DNA of 64,000 nucleotides from positions 4,774,001-4,838,000 of the forward strand of contig CAVNZM010000017.1 of the NCBI GenBank assembly GCA_963693365.1, read 5' to 3'. Source of the stretch: Amoebidium appalachense. Lineage: Eukaryota; Ichthyosporea. Under the pieces are notes generated by a model that saw only the letters and a program-made list of their open reading frames with translations, was not told where the DNA came from and did not search any database. Both the position numbers and the translations under genes were made by a program. How positions within the stretch are numbered: the first letter of the stretch is position 1; every line of letters starts with the position of its first letter. Below are positions 1-37,668 of the stretch, piece after piece.

Positions 1-33
1 AAGAGGGGGGAGAAGGGAGGCTTCCGGGTATAC

Positions 34-12190
<12,157 letters not shown>

Positions 12191-13602
12191 TGATCTTTGA
12201 TTCGGCAAATCTGGAATTCACTGGAATTTTGGGTGACCCTTATTCATCCAATCAGCAGGTGGTAGGCAGATTGCGAATTTGCAAGATTTGCGTTCCGAGT
12301 GACTTCGAATTCCGAGTGTCCCCCGAACACGTTTTCTTTTTTGATTTGTCACCACTAAGTGATTAATAATGAACATGATAATTTCAGCTTCTTGCAGTTG
12401 CTGCAGGACTATTGTTGTTGGGTTTTATTGCTCCAGTGGCCAGTGCTTTCAGGTCCAACTGCCCACTGAGTGATGGGCTGTGATAGCAATAAACTAGAGC
12501 GACCCGTTCTATGATTCTGGCGGTGTCACGATTGCATATCTTCTAACCCATGTAAAAGATTTCATGTAAAACAAACCTCCACCAAATTTTCTTTAGCTGT
12601 TGTGCATATATACTGCTGGCAAAACACAATCCTGGGGGGCCCAAATCAACTTAGTAAGTTAGGTATCACCGAGATAACGGCGGACACACACTTCACCGCA
12701 GGCCATCATGCACTGGACGTTTCCATCTCGTGTCGATATGATGAAGATTCCCACACTAAGGACATATTTACTCCAGCTCACCCGTCCATTACCACAGAAA
12801 GCAGGAGCCGATATGCAGAATCTAGAGTACGTTGCATAAAAAAACCTCGCCGAGTGTTTAGACATACATTTCTGGGAGTGTATCATGTTGACCTCGCAAC
12901 TTTGACTGAATTCGTACGTGCGAGTATTGTGTGAGTGCCCATTGGCTAGTGATTCTGTGGTGGTATTATTAGTTTCAATACTCTTAATTAAGCCAAAGGC
13001 GCAGAGATAGTTTTTAACGCTGAACAGTTTGCTTCATGAGGCCAGTTTCAAAGTAAGTACTAAGAAAAAATTAGTTCCACTACACACATATACATAGTCA
13101 TCACTAATAAGAGCTGGGGCTCGGCTGCATCCTCAGGCATTCTAAGAGAATGGGTAAGTACTACTATCATGTGCACTTATTAACGTTGTCCAGCTTAATT
13201 ACACGCTATTAGAGTTTTGGGGAATAAGTGATCATGAATGCGAAATTTAAACTTTTAATGCCATCCAATGGTGTATGAATATTAGCATGGTACCATACAT
13301 TAGTTTCTGGGAGAGAAAAAGTGTGGCACAGCCACAGTTGTGGCTACACCGCCATGTCATATACCGTACCGGAGATGAACATAACCCGAGCTTTGGAGAG
13401 GCGACTCTGACGGTGGCAAAGCAATAAAAAAAAAGTAGGAATATGGTCAGAGTCGCAGACTATCACTGATTTTTTTGATTTGCAGCAGAACCATCAATTG
13501 CAGCCTATATAGGTGGAATTGTCGTGCTTCTCTTCATACTTGGATGTGCCCACTACACGTTTGTGTGGTTTTGCGGCGCTATCTGTTGTGCTTGGTAAGC
13601 AG

Positions 13603-13634
<32 letters not shown>

Positions 13635-13737
13635 CGTTCCCGCGAGTGAGACAACTTGCACCCCCCCCCCAACACACAAATAACTGTCACACCGCCTCTT
13701 ACATAGTCTACACCCCCCCACACACCCTGTGTGTGTA

Positions 13738-13815
<78 letters not shown>

Positions 13816-14666
13816 CGCGCGTGTGCGCGTGCCGGGGTACGTGCACGTGCGTGTGTGCGTGTGATTGTGTGCGTGTGTGTGTGTATGTGTTGGGTGTGCG
13901 CGTGTGGGCCCACGCACTATAGCAAACTCTGAGTGTGTGAGTGGGACACACGTGTGCGGGCAGGCGGAAGCTGGTGAATGGGATCAAATGTGGGGCCCTT
14001 ATTTTTAGAATGCGGTAGAGGAGAGCTCGAGGTTGGAGGAGCATTAATTACTAGGCCTGATTCAGGGAGTGCATTATTAGCACCATCGAACCGACGTTAA
14101 CGTTAGTACTGTAGCATGTATGATGTAATGCTAACAATGGCGAATAACTATGCCACCAAACTCAGTAACTGGGAGCGGCCTACCACCACCGCCGCCGCAC
14201 ACGACCAGAAGTTACAGCAGGGATGGGGCTACAGCCGCCCACCTGAGGTAAGAAACCGCTATTGAACACTCTTACATAATGATATACACACAGACTGAGT
14301 ACAATAACTTCCACATACGCAAATAAGTTCTGATTTACGCGCCACACATGTGTGACATTGTTTGTGCACATGCATGATACTTTGCAAGAGTTGTGTTAGA
14401 TTGTAGGGTTTTCTTAAGTTATTTTTATGTATGAGTGCATAGTTGTTCAAGTTGCCACATAGAGCATATTTGCATTTGTACAGAGCCTCTGTTACTTTGC
14501 ACGTTATTAGTAAGTACAAGGACGGCCCTGCTGCAAATTAGTAGCAGTAAACGGTACAGTTTGCGTCCGCGCTTAAGATTCTACGGTTTTGAGGGGGTGT
14601 CGACGGAATCTTACGGCTATTAGAGCCGGAGACGACCGGTCGTATCCATGATCTTGAGGCCCGACC

Positions 14667-14704
<38 letters not shown>

Positions 14705-14796
14705 TGGGAATGGTACACATATGCATATGCCGCCGGAGAGACGTGTGTGTGAGGGGAAAAGAGGAGCGGGGTGGGTGGTTGTTTTTTTTTTTTTTT

Positions 14797-14827
<31 letters not shown>

Positions 14828-15072
14828 GGGGGAGGGGGGACCTAGGAGGGGGGGGGGGGGGGGAGGAGGGTGGGTGGGGGGAGGACTGCATTGCATGCAC
14901 AGTTGGGAAGACAGGGAGGGAACTTCAAGGGAGGAGTCGTACGCGTACATGCAGTGTTAAATTGACATGTACATATGTATTAAAAAGAGGGAGAGGGAGA
15001 GAGTGTGACAGAGAGAGAGGAGTTCTCTAGAGAGATAGAGAGAAAGGCCTTGAGAGAGAGAGAGGGAGAGAG

Positions 15073-15115
<43 letters not shown>

Positions 15116-15721
15116 AGAGAGAGACTGGAGAGAGAGAGAGGGGGAGGGAGAGGGAGAGCTAGAGGGAGGGAGAGAGAGGGTGTGAGGGAGAGAGAAATAA
15201 GAAAGTCAGGGGAATCCGGAACCGTTGCCTACAGCACTAGTACTCTGAACTTCGATGACTGAGAGGCTGGGGAGGCTTGTTGGGGGGGGGGGTCTATTTT
15301 CTCTAAGATTATCCCGAAAATGGGCTCGTAGATGGAATCTAAAGATTTTGGCAAAATCGGCGTATACGGAATCTTAGCAGTGGACGATCTTAGGCGCGGA
15401 CGGACACTGTAGCCGGTGACTCTGATGCAACTGTGTGCATGGGGCTTCCGGGATTATCATGTATATGGCCCACGGTGTGCCAGCCTGAGGTGATGGTGTG
15501 TGCACACCTGCATACGTTTATGGCAGCCTGAGCATTCAGTGCCGTGCTTGAGCAACATGAAACTTATGATGATTGGCTTATTTTTTTTTGCCAATTGCAA
15601 TCTTGCTCGTGTAGGCCCAGCCCCCATTGGGGTTCCCCCCTCCCCCCTCCTCTCCCCCTCCCCCCGTGTCCAAACCCCCCCCCCCCCCCCCCTCTCCCCT
15701 CCTCCCCTGCCTCCCCCCCCC

Positions 15722-15756
<35 letters not shown>

Positions 15757-16422
15757 TCATCTTTTGTTGGGCCCCATTAAAATATCGTGGTCACTGTATC
15801 GACGTCTACTTAGTGTAACACACTGCATTTTTTTTCTTTTTTTTTTTGGTCTGATTGCAATCTTGTGTAGGCACATCATTTTTGCTGAACTGAATTTATA
15901 GGACTTACATACTAAGTCTTTGTACGGTGCTTACCAGCCTATTCACAGGGAGGAACAGCCCAGAAAGTTCCCGAACCAAGCAAGCCATATGTGGACGACC
16001 ACAGCGGCATGCCCATACAGCCGACACCCGTAGCACCGATGCCCTTTGCCGGTGTCACCCAAACAAACACCTACCCCGGCCCTATACCATCTATACCCCA
16101 GTACCCTCCGCCAAACTCTTCATATTATCCAAATTACCCCCAACCAACACCAGGTCCCGGTCACTATGCACCTCCGCACACAGTACCTCAGCCTTATTCA
16201 TTCCCTCATGTACAACCACCACCGTATATAACCCCCGGCGATCTAAACCCGATTCCTGCACTGGGGCCCGGTGTAGGGGGGTACACTGCGGGTTATGTTT
16301 CTGCACCTCTTGTACCGCCCACGGCTCCGCCCTACCCCTACCCGTCTGACATTGCACACGCACGTGCACCGTACGGCCACAATGACAATGGCAGGGGGCA
16401 CTCTATGTCTGCAACTGTGTAG
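12191..16422 (+). CDS. Predicted single-pass membrane protein with PPxY-containing Pro/Tyr-rich tail
   Basis: Well-supported exons are 13486 (or 13489)-13594, 14166-14247 and 15949-16422 (stop TAG); their phases agree. They encode a hydrophobic segment [20 protein letters not shown] followed by [11 protein letters not shown], then a tail of about 190 residues rich in Pro, Tyr and Gly. The tail contains VQPPPYITP, a PPxY motif of the kind bound by WW domains, and repeated YP/PPY motifs. Upstream, 12388-12479 encodes [20 protein letters not shown], which looks like a signal peptide, and 12597-12653 encodes a Cys-Cys stretch with donor GTAAGT. The start is unsettled: ATG 12191 spliced at 12259 is one option. 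Phase does not connect 12653 to the membrane exon, so one exon is probably missing. The architecture recalls small PPxY adaptors such as WBP1/VOPP1, but no homology is claimed. Confidence 0.6.
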
Positions 16423-17105
16423 GAGAGGAGGGGGATTCAAGGGAGTTACTAAAATCTCATAGTTAATCTATTCATTGCATAAAAAAAAAAAACACATTTA
16501 TCGACAGCAGTCTCAGTCTGGTGTACTATTAATTAAGGATTATTAACTGTCAACATATTCATGTCCTTCATAGTATCCCGTTTTTTTTAATATTACCGTG
16601 ACCAAACACTTGTTTGTTATTATTAAACAATTTCTGCCGATCAACATGTCGCGGTATATGTATGCACTACAAGTAGCCCCTTTACATGTACTAGTGTCAC
16701 AGTGTATGATAGCCTTTGACTTGTAAAATAACTGTGTAGCTGGTCGGACATGAAACGGTGCACACACATGTATGTGTAGCCTTGAGGAACACGTTGTTTC
16801 AATAATAAGAACTGAAGAGCAATTTCAACAAGTGCATTTTCACGTCTTTTTGAACTTGATCAAAAGTTTTAACGGTTATTATGACTTAAAGTTTGTGGTT
16901 GTTGACGTTGCCACTATAATTATAGCTAGCTACTAGAGTCTTTTATGCTAGCTTTTGAATGGTCGTTAACAATTCAAATCATTCTAATACGTGTTTCTCT
17001 TTTTTTTTTTTGTGCAATGAACCATGCAACAGGCCAATGATTCCTTTTTTTTATTTATTAATTCAAGTTCTTCAGTTGTTCAACGGGTGCACAGGACCCG
17101 GGGTT

Positions 17106-17139
<34 letters not shown>

Positions 17140-17210
17140 TTCTCCCCCCTACACACCCGCTGTCTCTCACTAACTCTCTCTCCCTCACTCACACACATCA
17201 CACACGCACG

Positions 17211-17309
<99 letters not shown>

Positions 17310-17317
17310 CCTCTTCC

Positions 17318-17352
<35 letters not shown>

Positions 17353-17414
17353 TCTCTCTCTCAGATCCCTCTCTCTCTCTCCCTCTCTCTCCCCCCCCTC
17401 TCTCTCTCTGTGTG

Positions 17415-17453
<39 letters not shown>

Positions 17454-19020
17454 GTCTCTCTGTCTCTCTCTCTCTCTCCCCCTCCCCCCCCCCCTCCCCC
17501 CCCCCCCCCCCTCTCTCTCTCTCTTTCATGATCAGAGCTCCCGTCCTCGTTCTCTCTCGCTCTCCCTCCCCCCGGCCCTTCTCCCCCCCCCCCCCCCCCC
17601 CCCCCCCCCCAACGCCCCCTCCCCCCGTGACACACACATACACACACATGTGCACACACACGCACACACACGCACGCACACACTTGCACACACGCACACG
17701 CGCACACACACGCACACGCGCACACACGCACGCACACACGTGCACGCACACACGCACACACGCACACACATTCGCACACACACCCACCCACCTACCCCCC
17801 CCCCCCCCCACACACACACACACACTCACACTTATTATACTCGCACAAACACACACACACACGCACGTACACGCACACACATCCCACCAAAGAAATACCT
17901 AAACCCCACCCCTAAACCCCACCCCTCCAAGGCTGCAACGGTTGAACAGGTCTCAGGAGCTCGAGTGGCGCGGGGTTTGAAATTCAGACCCAAAAATGGA
18001 AGGTGACTATTGTCCATTTTTGGCAAGTACAATGAATTGCGTCGGCCGGCGGCCTCCGCGTGTGCCCGAACCGAGGCTTTGTGGGCGGAATCAATTCGGA
18101 ACAGATTCGGAATCGGATCGAAGTCGGTGCATTATTCGAATCGGATTGCGAACCGAATTCGCAACATCATCTGATCCGGAGGCTCTGAGTTCGCGTGGCC
18201 TTTTCTCTTAAGGTTTTTCTGGGTTGCAAGAACTTGCTCGCTGCCGGGGCTCGCTTTGCTCGCCGCGGCGCTCGTCCTACGGGGCTCGCTTTGCTCGCCC
18301 CGGGTCACTGACTCATCTGGGGCGGAAATCGATTTGGAATTGAATAAGAATGGTAAGGTGTTAGGAATCGGATCGGAGTCGGTCAAGGATTCGGAGTCGG
18401 ATCGAGAACCCGATTCGCAACATCATCTGAGCCCGCCGTGGACTGCCTTGCGGCGGATGTTCTTGACAGCTCGTGTTCTTCCCATTGGCTCATGTACTTA
18501 TTTCTGAAGCGCCGTCATGATACTGTACTGCAGCCGGGGAGCGCCGGATGTACTTCCTGGGGAGGAACCTCTTGAGTATGCAAGCTGTCGCGATTTGTAT
18601 TAACGGAAGAGCCGGGTAAAATAAAGCACCGCGCTCCACATCCTAATTGATTGGCGCACTCTGATTGGCTGTGAGATCCTCTTTTTCTTGACATCTCACG
18701 TGAGACAGTCCGCTCCCCTAACAACAACCCTTTCAAAACCCAACTTCGGCTTTCAGCCTAGGTCTCCCGGGAACGAACGGAACGGCTGAGCTAGCGTGGT
18801 CAAGAGTTAGTAAGACTAAATGTGAGATTTTTGCGGCATAATTATATGGTAAATTTGACAAAATAAATCTCATGTATTTCAAGCTCTTTTTATAAATTAA
18901 AAAAACTGGAATCTCATGAGGTCCGAATCTCATGACAAGCTTCCATGATTTGCCCCCCTTCTGAAGGCGGTTTCGGTATCCAATCAGATGCTTGCCCTGG
19001 AGTGGACCATTTTGGAGCAA
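16423..19020. other. Intergenic repeat-rich stretch
   Basis: After the PPxY gene, 16423-17060 is unique sequence. 17108-17890 is a run of C tracts, (CA)n, (CT)n and CA/CG degenerate repeats. 17900-18620 is GC-richer and holds the CGGATC-type modules described separately. 18630-19020 looks like upstream sequence of the 110-aa gene. No coding frame is supported. Confidence 0.6.
18108..18435. repeat. CGGATC/GAGTCGG paired modules around duplicated GC-rich core
   Basis: Two modules (18108-18180 and 18361-18435) share GGAATCGGATCG, AGTCGGT and ATTCGCAACATCATCTGA. Between them GGGGCTCGCTTTGCTCGCC occurs twice (about 18246 and 18283). Confidence 0.75.
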
Positions 19021-19035
19021 CACAAACTATAAAAA
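18630..19035 (+). promoter_or_regulatory. Probable promoter of the 110-aa protein gene
   Basis: Two inverted CCAAT-type sites (GATTGGCG and GATTGGCT near 18650-18670), a 12-bp palindrome TCTCACGTGAGA with an E-box core at 18694-18705, and a TATA box TATAAAAA at 19028-19035 lie ahead of the ATG at 19132. The TATA-to-ATG distance of about 100 bp fits a short 5' UTR. Confidence 0.5.
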
Positions 19036-19131
19036 CACAAACACAGTTTTGGCCTATACCGAGTTTTTTTCTCCTTTCACTACCTCTACTATTACGATAT
19101 TGTTACTTTACCTACTTTTGGAATAGAGAAA

Positions 19132-19988
19132 ATGGTGACCAAGAAGAGAACCCATGAGGAGCAGGGAGGCAGCCCGGCGAAGAAGGCGAAGATTCCCACC
19201 CCACCCCCTCCCCCCAAGCCGAAGGCGGCTGTGAAGAGCAAGCCCGCGCCAAAAACGGTGGGTGTAATGTGTGTTGGTCAGTGTGCACGAGAACACGAGT
19301 GAAAGGCTGTTACTTTGTGTTCTCTAGAAGAAGTGATTAAGGATCGGACTACCTCGCTTGTGAAACCTTGCAATCTCTAATTGATGTGTGCGCATGCTTT
19401 ACTAGTCAGACGCTTTAACGCTAGCCAAGAGGCAGTGTGATTACAAACTACTGTAGGGTACTGAGAATCTTGATGTGATGGTTACAACCTGAACGTTCTG
19501 GCTAACTAAATGTTTGTCTTTGCAGCCTGCCATTTCAAAGGGCGACTTCATGAAGAATGCTAAGCAATTGACCGCCCTGGTTGATAAGAAGGCGCTCAAG
19601 CTGACGCCCAAGGAGTTCTCTTCAGGTGGGTACACAGCCTATTGATAACTGAATGTTTTGACTTTTTAGTCTAAATTAGTTTAGCGCAAGGTTTTCGCAG
19701 TGCTATTGCAGTATGTTTGATTTAAGGTGATGCTAAGAGATCGACTGCAAGATTCCAAAAGTGAGCCTTTACATTGATGATGTTCATCGGTAGTCACCTG
19801 CTCATGCGTGCAGCAGCGCTCGTTAGACTCTATGTAGTATTGCAACCTGACGGGGTGACACGTATCGTTCCTTCCTCACAGGGGGCTTTGGCTGGACGTC
19901 TTCGGGCAAGGGCACTGCCGAAGTGGATGGTCACAAACTTCAGTTGCAGATCACGATCAACGTGTCCGTAGTTGGGTCCAAGGCATGA
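19132..19988 (+). CDS. Small Lys/Pro-rich protein with conserved-looking beta domain (110 aa)
   Basis: Three exons, 19132-19257, 19526-19625 and 19882-19988, with donors GTGGGT and GTGGGT, acceptors TTTGCAG and CTCACAG, and phases 0 and 1; together they give 110 residues ending in TGA. Residues 1-42 are basic and disordered (KKRTHEEQ, PAKKAKIPTPPPPPKPKA), compatible with a nuclear localisation signal or nucleic-acid binding. Residues 43-75 look helical (FMKNAKQLTALVDKKALKL). The last 35 residues (FGWTSSGKGTAEVDGHKL, then QITINVSVVGSK) alternate like beta strands. I recall short proteins with a similar FGW...GSK ending in other protists, function unknown. A TATA box about 100 bp upstream and the compact introns suggest an active gene. 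No reaction or partner can be assigned. Confidence 0.8.
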
Positions 19989-20767
19989 AACATCACCAAC
20001 AGACTGGGATCGAACGGTCGCCTGCAAAGTTTTCAGTTACCGTGTATAACAATTTGAATGACAAGTGACAACAAATAGGTTTAAAAGGTTGCGCAACGTT
20101 CAAGCGAGCCTACCCAATTAACATGGCATCTCTTGTGACAACCTGTACGTTTGCTTGCCGGCTTTAGACGACGTGTAGTGCTCATGAAAAGTGCTAGCCG
20201 ATGATCTTGAACTTGCGCACGGAGGAAGATTTTCGTGCACCAGGCTAGATGGAACGCAGATTCTGAAGTGCCCGGGCTGTAACAATATCGGGTCCCATCT
20301 AGAAGCTAGGAAGCAATTTTTATTCCATTCCGAACCTAACAGGCTGAAAATAAAAATCCAGCTCGTACACATACAACAGTGGCTCGCCCAGATGCTTCGA
20401 TCACTGTCACGTTTGCTGTCCCCCCCCCCCCCCCCCCCCTATGTGTGCATAGCGGCACCCCACAACGACTCCCACCTCACTCCACTATCACCGGGCCTAA
20501 CCAACCTCTAGATCTGAGGCACATCGAAACCGTGCACATGACTGTACGTACGTACCAAAGATCCGAACCAGTATATATATCACTATTCAGTTGTGTTAAG
20601 ACTTGTGACAAGAGCTGCGGCCCTCCGAGTCAGCTAGAAGGGCCTGCATCTACTTTTTGAAGTCTCTTGCAAACAATTTAGTAATGCATAAACACTATAT
20701 CCACTTCTGTCTGTTTAGTTCTGCTTTGCTATTTGGCTAGGGCCTCATGAAAGGCTTGAATCCCGTC

Positions 20768-20816
<49 letters not shown>

Positions 20817-20984
20817 TCCTCCCCGGGTCCTCTTCCCCCAACACAGATACTACACACACACACACACACACCACATGCGCAACACACACACACACACACA
20901 CCACACACACCACACGCGCAACACACACACACACGCGCACACACGCACGAACACACACACGCACACACACACACAAGCACAACC

Positions 20985-21021
<37 letters not shown>

Positions 21022-21060
21022 GCACAACCAACACACACACACACACACACAAGCACAACC

Positions 21061-21098
<38 letters not shown>

Positions 21099-21556
21099 AC
21101 CAACACCTCTTACACCAGACTCATGCACCAGCCATCCCTACATAGAGGTCAACTTCACTTTGCCTCGAAGCTCAAAGCTCCGAATTGCAAAAACATACGT
21201 TCACACAATGAAACGAATTACACACCCCTCATTAACAGGTGGTTTAGAAATGATTTCCTACGACTAAACAAGAAACACGAGGTTTTTCTTGCCTGAAATG
21301 TAAACATGTGAGCTAAGAATCAAACACAAATACGAGCATATGAATGTGTGTGACCTTCACCCTTAGGCAAGCCATCATACGTGCACACTATTTTGTAAGT
21401 AGATTTTTGCCTCAACGAAAAAAGGTAGACCATATATACCCCCGATAAGATCGAATATACTATCAAGCTCTACTAAAAACCGATTTGTTCAGAGAAATTC
21501 AACACAACTTGTGCTGTGGCACTCTAAGAGCACAAACAAAATACAAGCAAGACGGA

Positions 21557-21602
<46 letters not shown>

Positions 21603-21701
21603 ACCACCACCCAAAAAAAGCCCCACTCCATCCGTCGTAACAGGGTGTTTAAATACTTCACGACGCAGAGACACACAAACACACATCCAAAATTGCCCCC
21701 A
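19989..21701. other. Convergent intergenic region (110-aa gene / ZAK-like gene)
   Basis: Holds C tracts (20420, 20770-20813, 21564-21602) and (CA)n with interspersed AAGCACAACC repeats at 20850-21105. The remainder is unique sequence with no supported gene. Confidence 0.5.
20349..20354 (+). promoter_or_regulatory. Possible poly(A) signal of the 110-aa protein gene
   Basis: An AATAAA hexamer about 360 bp after the stop codon, in non-repetitive sequence. No downstream GT-rich element was verified. Confidence 0.3.
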
Positions 21702-33899
<12,198 letters not shown>

Positions 33900-35256
33900 T
33901 CTCAGCGCTGCCCCTGCGCGTGGGCTATCTGCCCACTCACGTGCTCTGTCCTAGGTCAAGCATGGAGCTAATGTTACTGAAGAATGCCTCTTGTCAGAGA
34001 GATCGTTTCTCGACACCAGACAAAAGAACTATGTAAAGAGCCACGTAATTAGAGTTGGGAACAAAGTGCTTCCTGACTCACAGCAAGTGAAGTTTTTACC
34101 TCTAGCAGTGTGATACAACTAACCCCACACGTATGTACCTGCACAAGGGAATATAACTGAGAGCATTACAGGTGTGTGTTTCCTGGGTAGAGAAGAAGGC
34201 CCCGGTGTATCACAGTAGCATATCAATATCCAATTGACTTCTTGAACCTCGAGCTAAGAAAGCACACACATATACCTATGTTCACGTCTATCTTTTCAGA
34301 TGATCTCTCTCCTATAGACCAACAACTCAAAAACTACCTTTGAAAACCAAGCACCCCTAACAAGCCAAACCGGTATCATATAAGGTCAAAAAGTTCCCCC
34401 CAACATATTTTCAAATTTTGGCTGCTCCATGAGATTGACTTGTGTGATATATAGCCAATGAAAATATGTATTTTTGATTCATTGTTCACGGGGGGGTTGG
34501 CTCACAGTCATAGAAGCGACACAGGCGTTACAAACACTCTCGTCACAGCGATGTCGATATTACTTGAAAGAAAAAACAGTGATATCGATAGTACTTGATA
34601 TCGATAGTACTTGAAAGAAAAAACAGTGATATCGATAGTACTTGAAAGAAAAAACATGTATGGTCTTCAGTTTCGCGTTTTACATTTTCAACTATGCAAA
34701 TCCCGCTGCAAACCCACTACAAACACCAATTTAAACTGCGTTTCCAGTTTCGTTTGGAGATTTGCTTCCTCCGTAGCCAACAGGGCCTCCTTTCTCCTAC
34801 CTGGCAGGCCTTCACTATTTGATCCTCCTCCGCTGACCAGATGGTGTTTTTTTGGTCTTACATATCCAGGTTTCACATGCTGTTACCGGTACAGCAGCCC
34901 TGTCTATATTTCGCCTTCTTTGCCTCTCCTCATCCTTTCTCTCGTCTGTTTCTCGACCATCCCACCCTTTTATTTTCTTGTCGTGCACTTTTTATCCACT
35001 GGGGGGGAAGGGGGGGGGGGGGGGGGGGGGGGGAGGGGGGGGGGGAGGGAGGGGGAGGGAGGGGGGGGGGGGCACACACACACACACACACACACCCAAA
35101 AAAAAAAAAAAAAAAAAAAAAGAGGGTGGGGGCGGGGCAGGGGAAGGTGGGGGTGAAACGAAAAAACAAGGAGCTTGCCGCCATCTGCCAGTACACCTCC
35201 CTCATCTCCTTTCTTCCCTCCCTCCCTCCCTTTCTCTCCCTCCCTTTCTCTCCCTC

Positions 35257-35311
<55 letters not shown>

Positions 35312-35471
35312 CCCCCCCCCTCTCGCACACACACACACACACACTCTCTCTCTCTCTCTCTCCCCCCCTCCCCCCCCCCCCTCCCCCTCCCTCTCTCTGT
35401 CACTTGTCACTCTGTCTCTGTCTCTCTCTCTCTCCCTGACTTCTCACTCTCCCTCCTTCCCAACCACCCTT

Positions 35472-35525
<54 letters not shown>

Positions 35526-36076
35526 CCCCCCTCCCCCTCCCTCCCCCCCCCCCCCCCCACACACCCCCCTCCATCTGCTCTCCCCCACTTATCTACCCCC
35601 CTCCCCCCACCTTCTTCCTCTTTCCGTCTCCCATCACTCCCCCCCCCCCTTTCCCGCGACACACTCTGAAACACACTCGAGCACACAACACAAAGTATAA
35701 GCACCGCGAGTTAGGCACCACAAAAAAAGTATATTGCACCACAAAAAAAAAAAAAGAATATTTTGCATACTGCTCTAATGATTCCTTGGTCTCGTTGCAC
35801 CTATCATATCATGCTATTTGCAAGAATAAGTAAAACTTCCCCCTTTTTAGTTATCAAAGTACCTTCATCATTCATAACGGCTTGTTGGGTTATCTTGTTC
35901 CGTGATTATTTGTGCAGTACCATAGTATTATTGACCAACTAGAATCCCTAGTCACATTAACAACGACACACGTCGATTCTTTTTCATTTGAAATCACATA
36001 ATAACTTTGTGCACATATAGACCGTATTTTCTTTTTTGTCACCCTCACATTTAACAACGCGAATTTTCAACACATT
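33900..36076. other. Intergenic region between ZAK-like and DESI1-like genes
   Basis: Both flanking genes run on the minus strand. 33900-34540 is unique and should include the kinase promoter. 34552-34656 is a short tandem repeat. 34999-35072 is a G tract, followed by an A tract, and (CT)n with C tracts fill 35200-35660. 35680-36060 is unique. No gene is supported; the Ser/Leu and Arg/Glu open frames are CT-repeat artefacts. Confidence 0.5.
34552..34656. repeat. Short tandem repeat with ATATCGATAGTACTTG units
   Basis: Four ATxTCGATAxTACTTG units (three of them ATATCGATAGTACTTG), mostly separated by AAAGAAAAAACAGTG, in intergenic sequence. Confidence 0.8.
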
Positions 36077-36552
36077 CTAGCGGGATTGGTTGTTGTTTCT
36101 GGTCAGGTCGTCCAGGAGGTTGCCTAATTCCTGCGGCCCGCCCGCCGCAATTTGCTGCTGCAGTGCGGCGGTGTTGAACCCAAGAAGACCCGTGCGGAAC
36201 ATTTGGTCTGTGTGAGAATAATGGTGAGGAATTATTTTTTATTTTTAATATTATATATATCTTACAATTTGAATATCTCATGAAATGCGCAAAGTGTGTT
36301 AAATAAATACTGTGCGAGTATATACGTACAGAGTATGCGGAACACTACGTGATTTTATGTAGAGCATACTGTGTGTATCATGAAGAAAACGAAGGAAAGG
36401 TGAACATTAAAAACGAGAAAACAACTTGTGTGCGGAACTTATGATGTTCGTTGTCGGATCTATGGTGGTGTTCAGAAGAAGGTCCTTTTTTTTTTTTTTC
36501 TCTTTTTTTTTTCTTCTGTGGGTGTGTGGGTGTGTGGGTGTTTGTGTGCTGT

Positions 36553-36591
<39 letters not shown>

Positions 36592-36776
36592 TGATATTCT
36601 TGTGCCATCAGAATGGTAAGAAGAATACTCGTAGTCAAATGTGGGGACACAGAGCTTTGGGCACGCCCGTGTATTGTGGGTATGTGAATGGTGTACATAC
36701 CGTACGTGCGCATGCAGATGTGCATGTGAACGTGTCTTATCTTTATCATACACGGTGTAGGTTGTGTGTTTGGCAC

Positions 36777-36812
<36 letters not shown>

Positions 36813-36877
36813 TCACTCACAAAGAGTGCGATTGTGCGCACGTGTGGTGTGTGTGTATGGGCAAGGGGGGGGGGGGG

Positions 36878-36912
<35 letters not shown>

Positions 36913-37631
36913 GAGGGGGTACCAATCATGGGACGCAGAGCCTGACCCATTGCTGTGCTCTCGAACAGAGCTGGGAGGGTGCGGATATAGTCGGGTATGC
37001 CTTTTCCGGTTAGAAACTCGGCCACCTCATTGGTAAAGCTGCAAATTGAGAACAAAATGCGTGTCAGAATTCACGGATATAAAAAGGTCCGAGTGTCGGA
37101 ATATGTACGTACAAGATCTTCACGGGGCTTTAGTACTAATGAGTAGTAGTGTCTTCACGGGGTTTTAGTACTAATGAGTAGTAGTGTCTACACGGGGTTT
37201 TAGTACTAATGAGTAGTAGTGTCTTCACGGGGTTTTAGTACTAATGAGTAGTAGTGTCTACACGGGGTTTTAGTACTAATGAGTAGTAGTGTCTTCACGG
37301 GGTTTTAGTACTAATGAGTAGTAGTGTCTTCACGGGGTTTTAGTACTAATGAGTAGTAGTGTCTACACGGGGTTGTAGTACTAATGAGTACTAATGAGAC
37401 ACAAATGCAGGTACCGTGGGCTTGGAGAACTAATGGCAGACCTATGAATTGATAAAGTGCCCATGGAGAGAGAGGGAAAGGGGGGGGGGGGGGGGGGGGG
37501 GGGGGGGAGGGGGGGGGGGGGGGCGGGGCGTTGAAGGGGGGGGGGGGGGGGGGGGGGGGGAGGACAGGTAGGGTTTTTTCCCGTGTATTGCGGGGAGAGA
37601 AAGGTGGAAGGGGGCGGGCGGAAGGGGGGAA

Positions 37632-37668
<37 letters not shown>

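Noticed and set aside
36051-36281. Arg/Gly-rich C-terminus for the DESI1-like gene
   Set aside because: This open frame is out of phase with the preceding exon; the phase-correct frame ends at TAG 36077.
37116-37396. CRISPR-like array
   Set aside because: The 35-bp units are head-to-tail with no variable spacers, and the setting is a eukaryotic intron.
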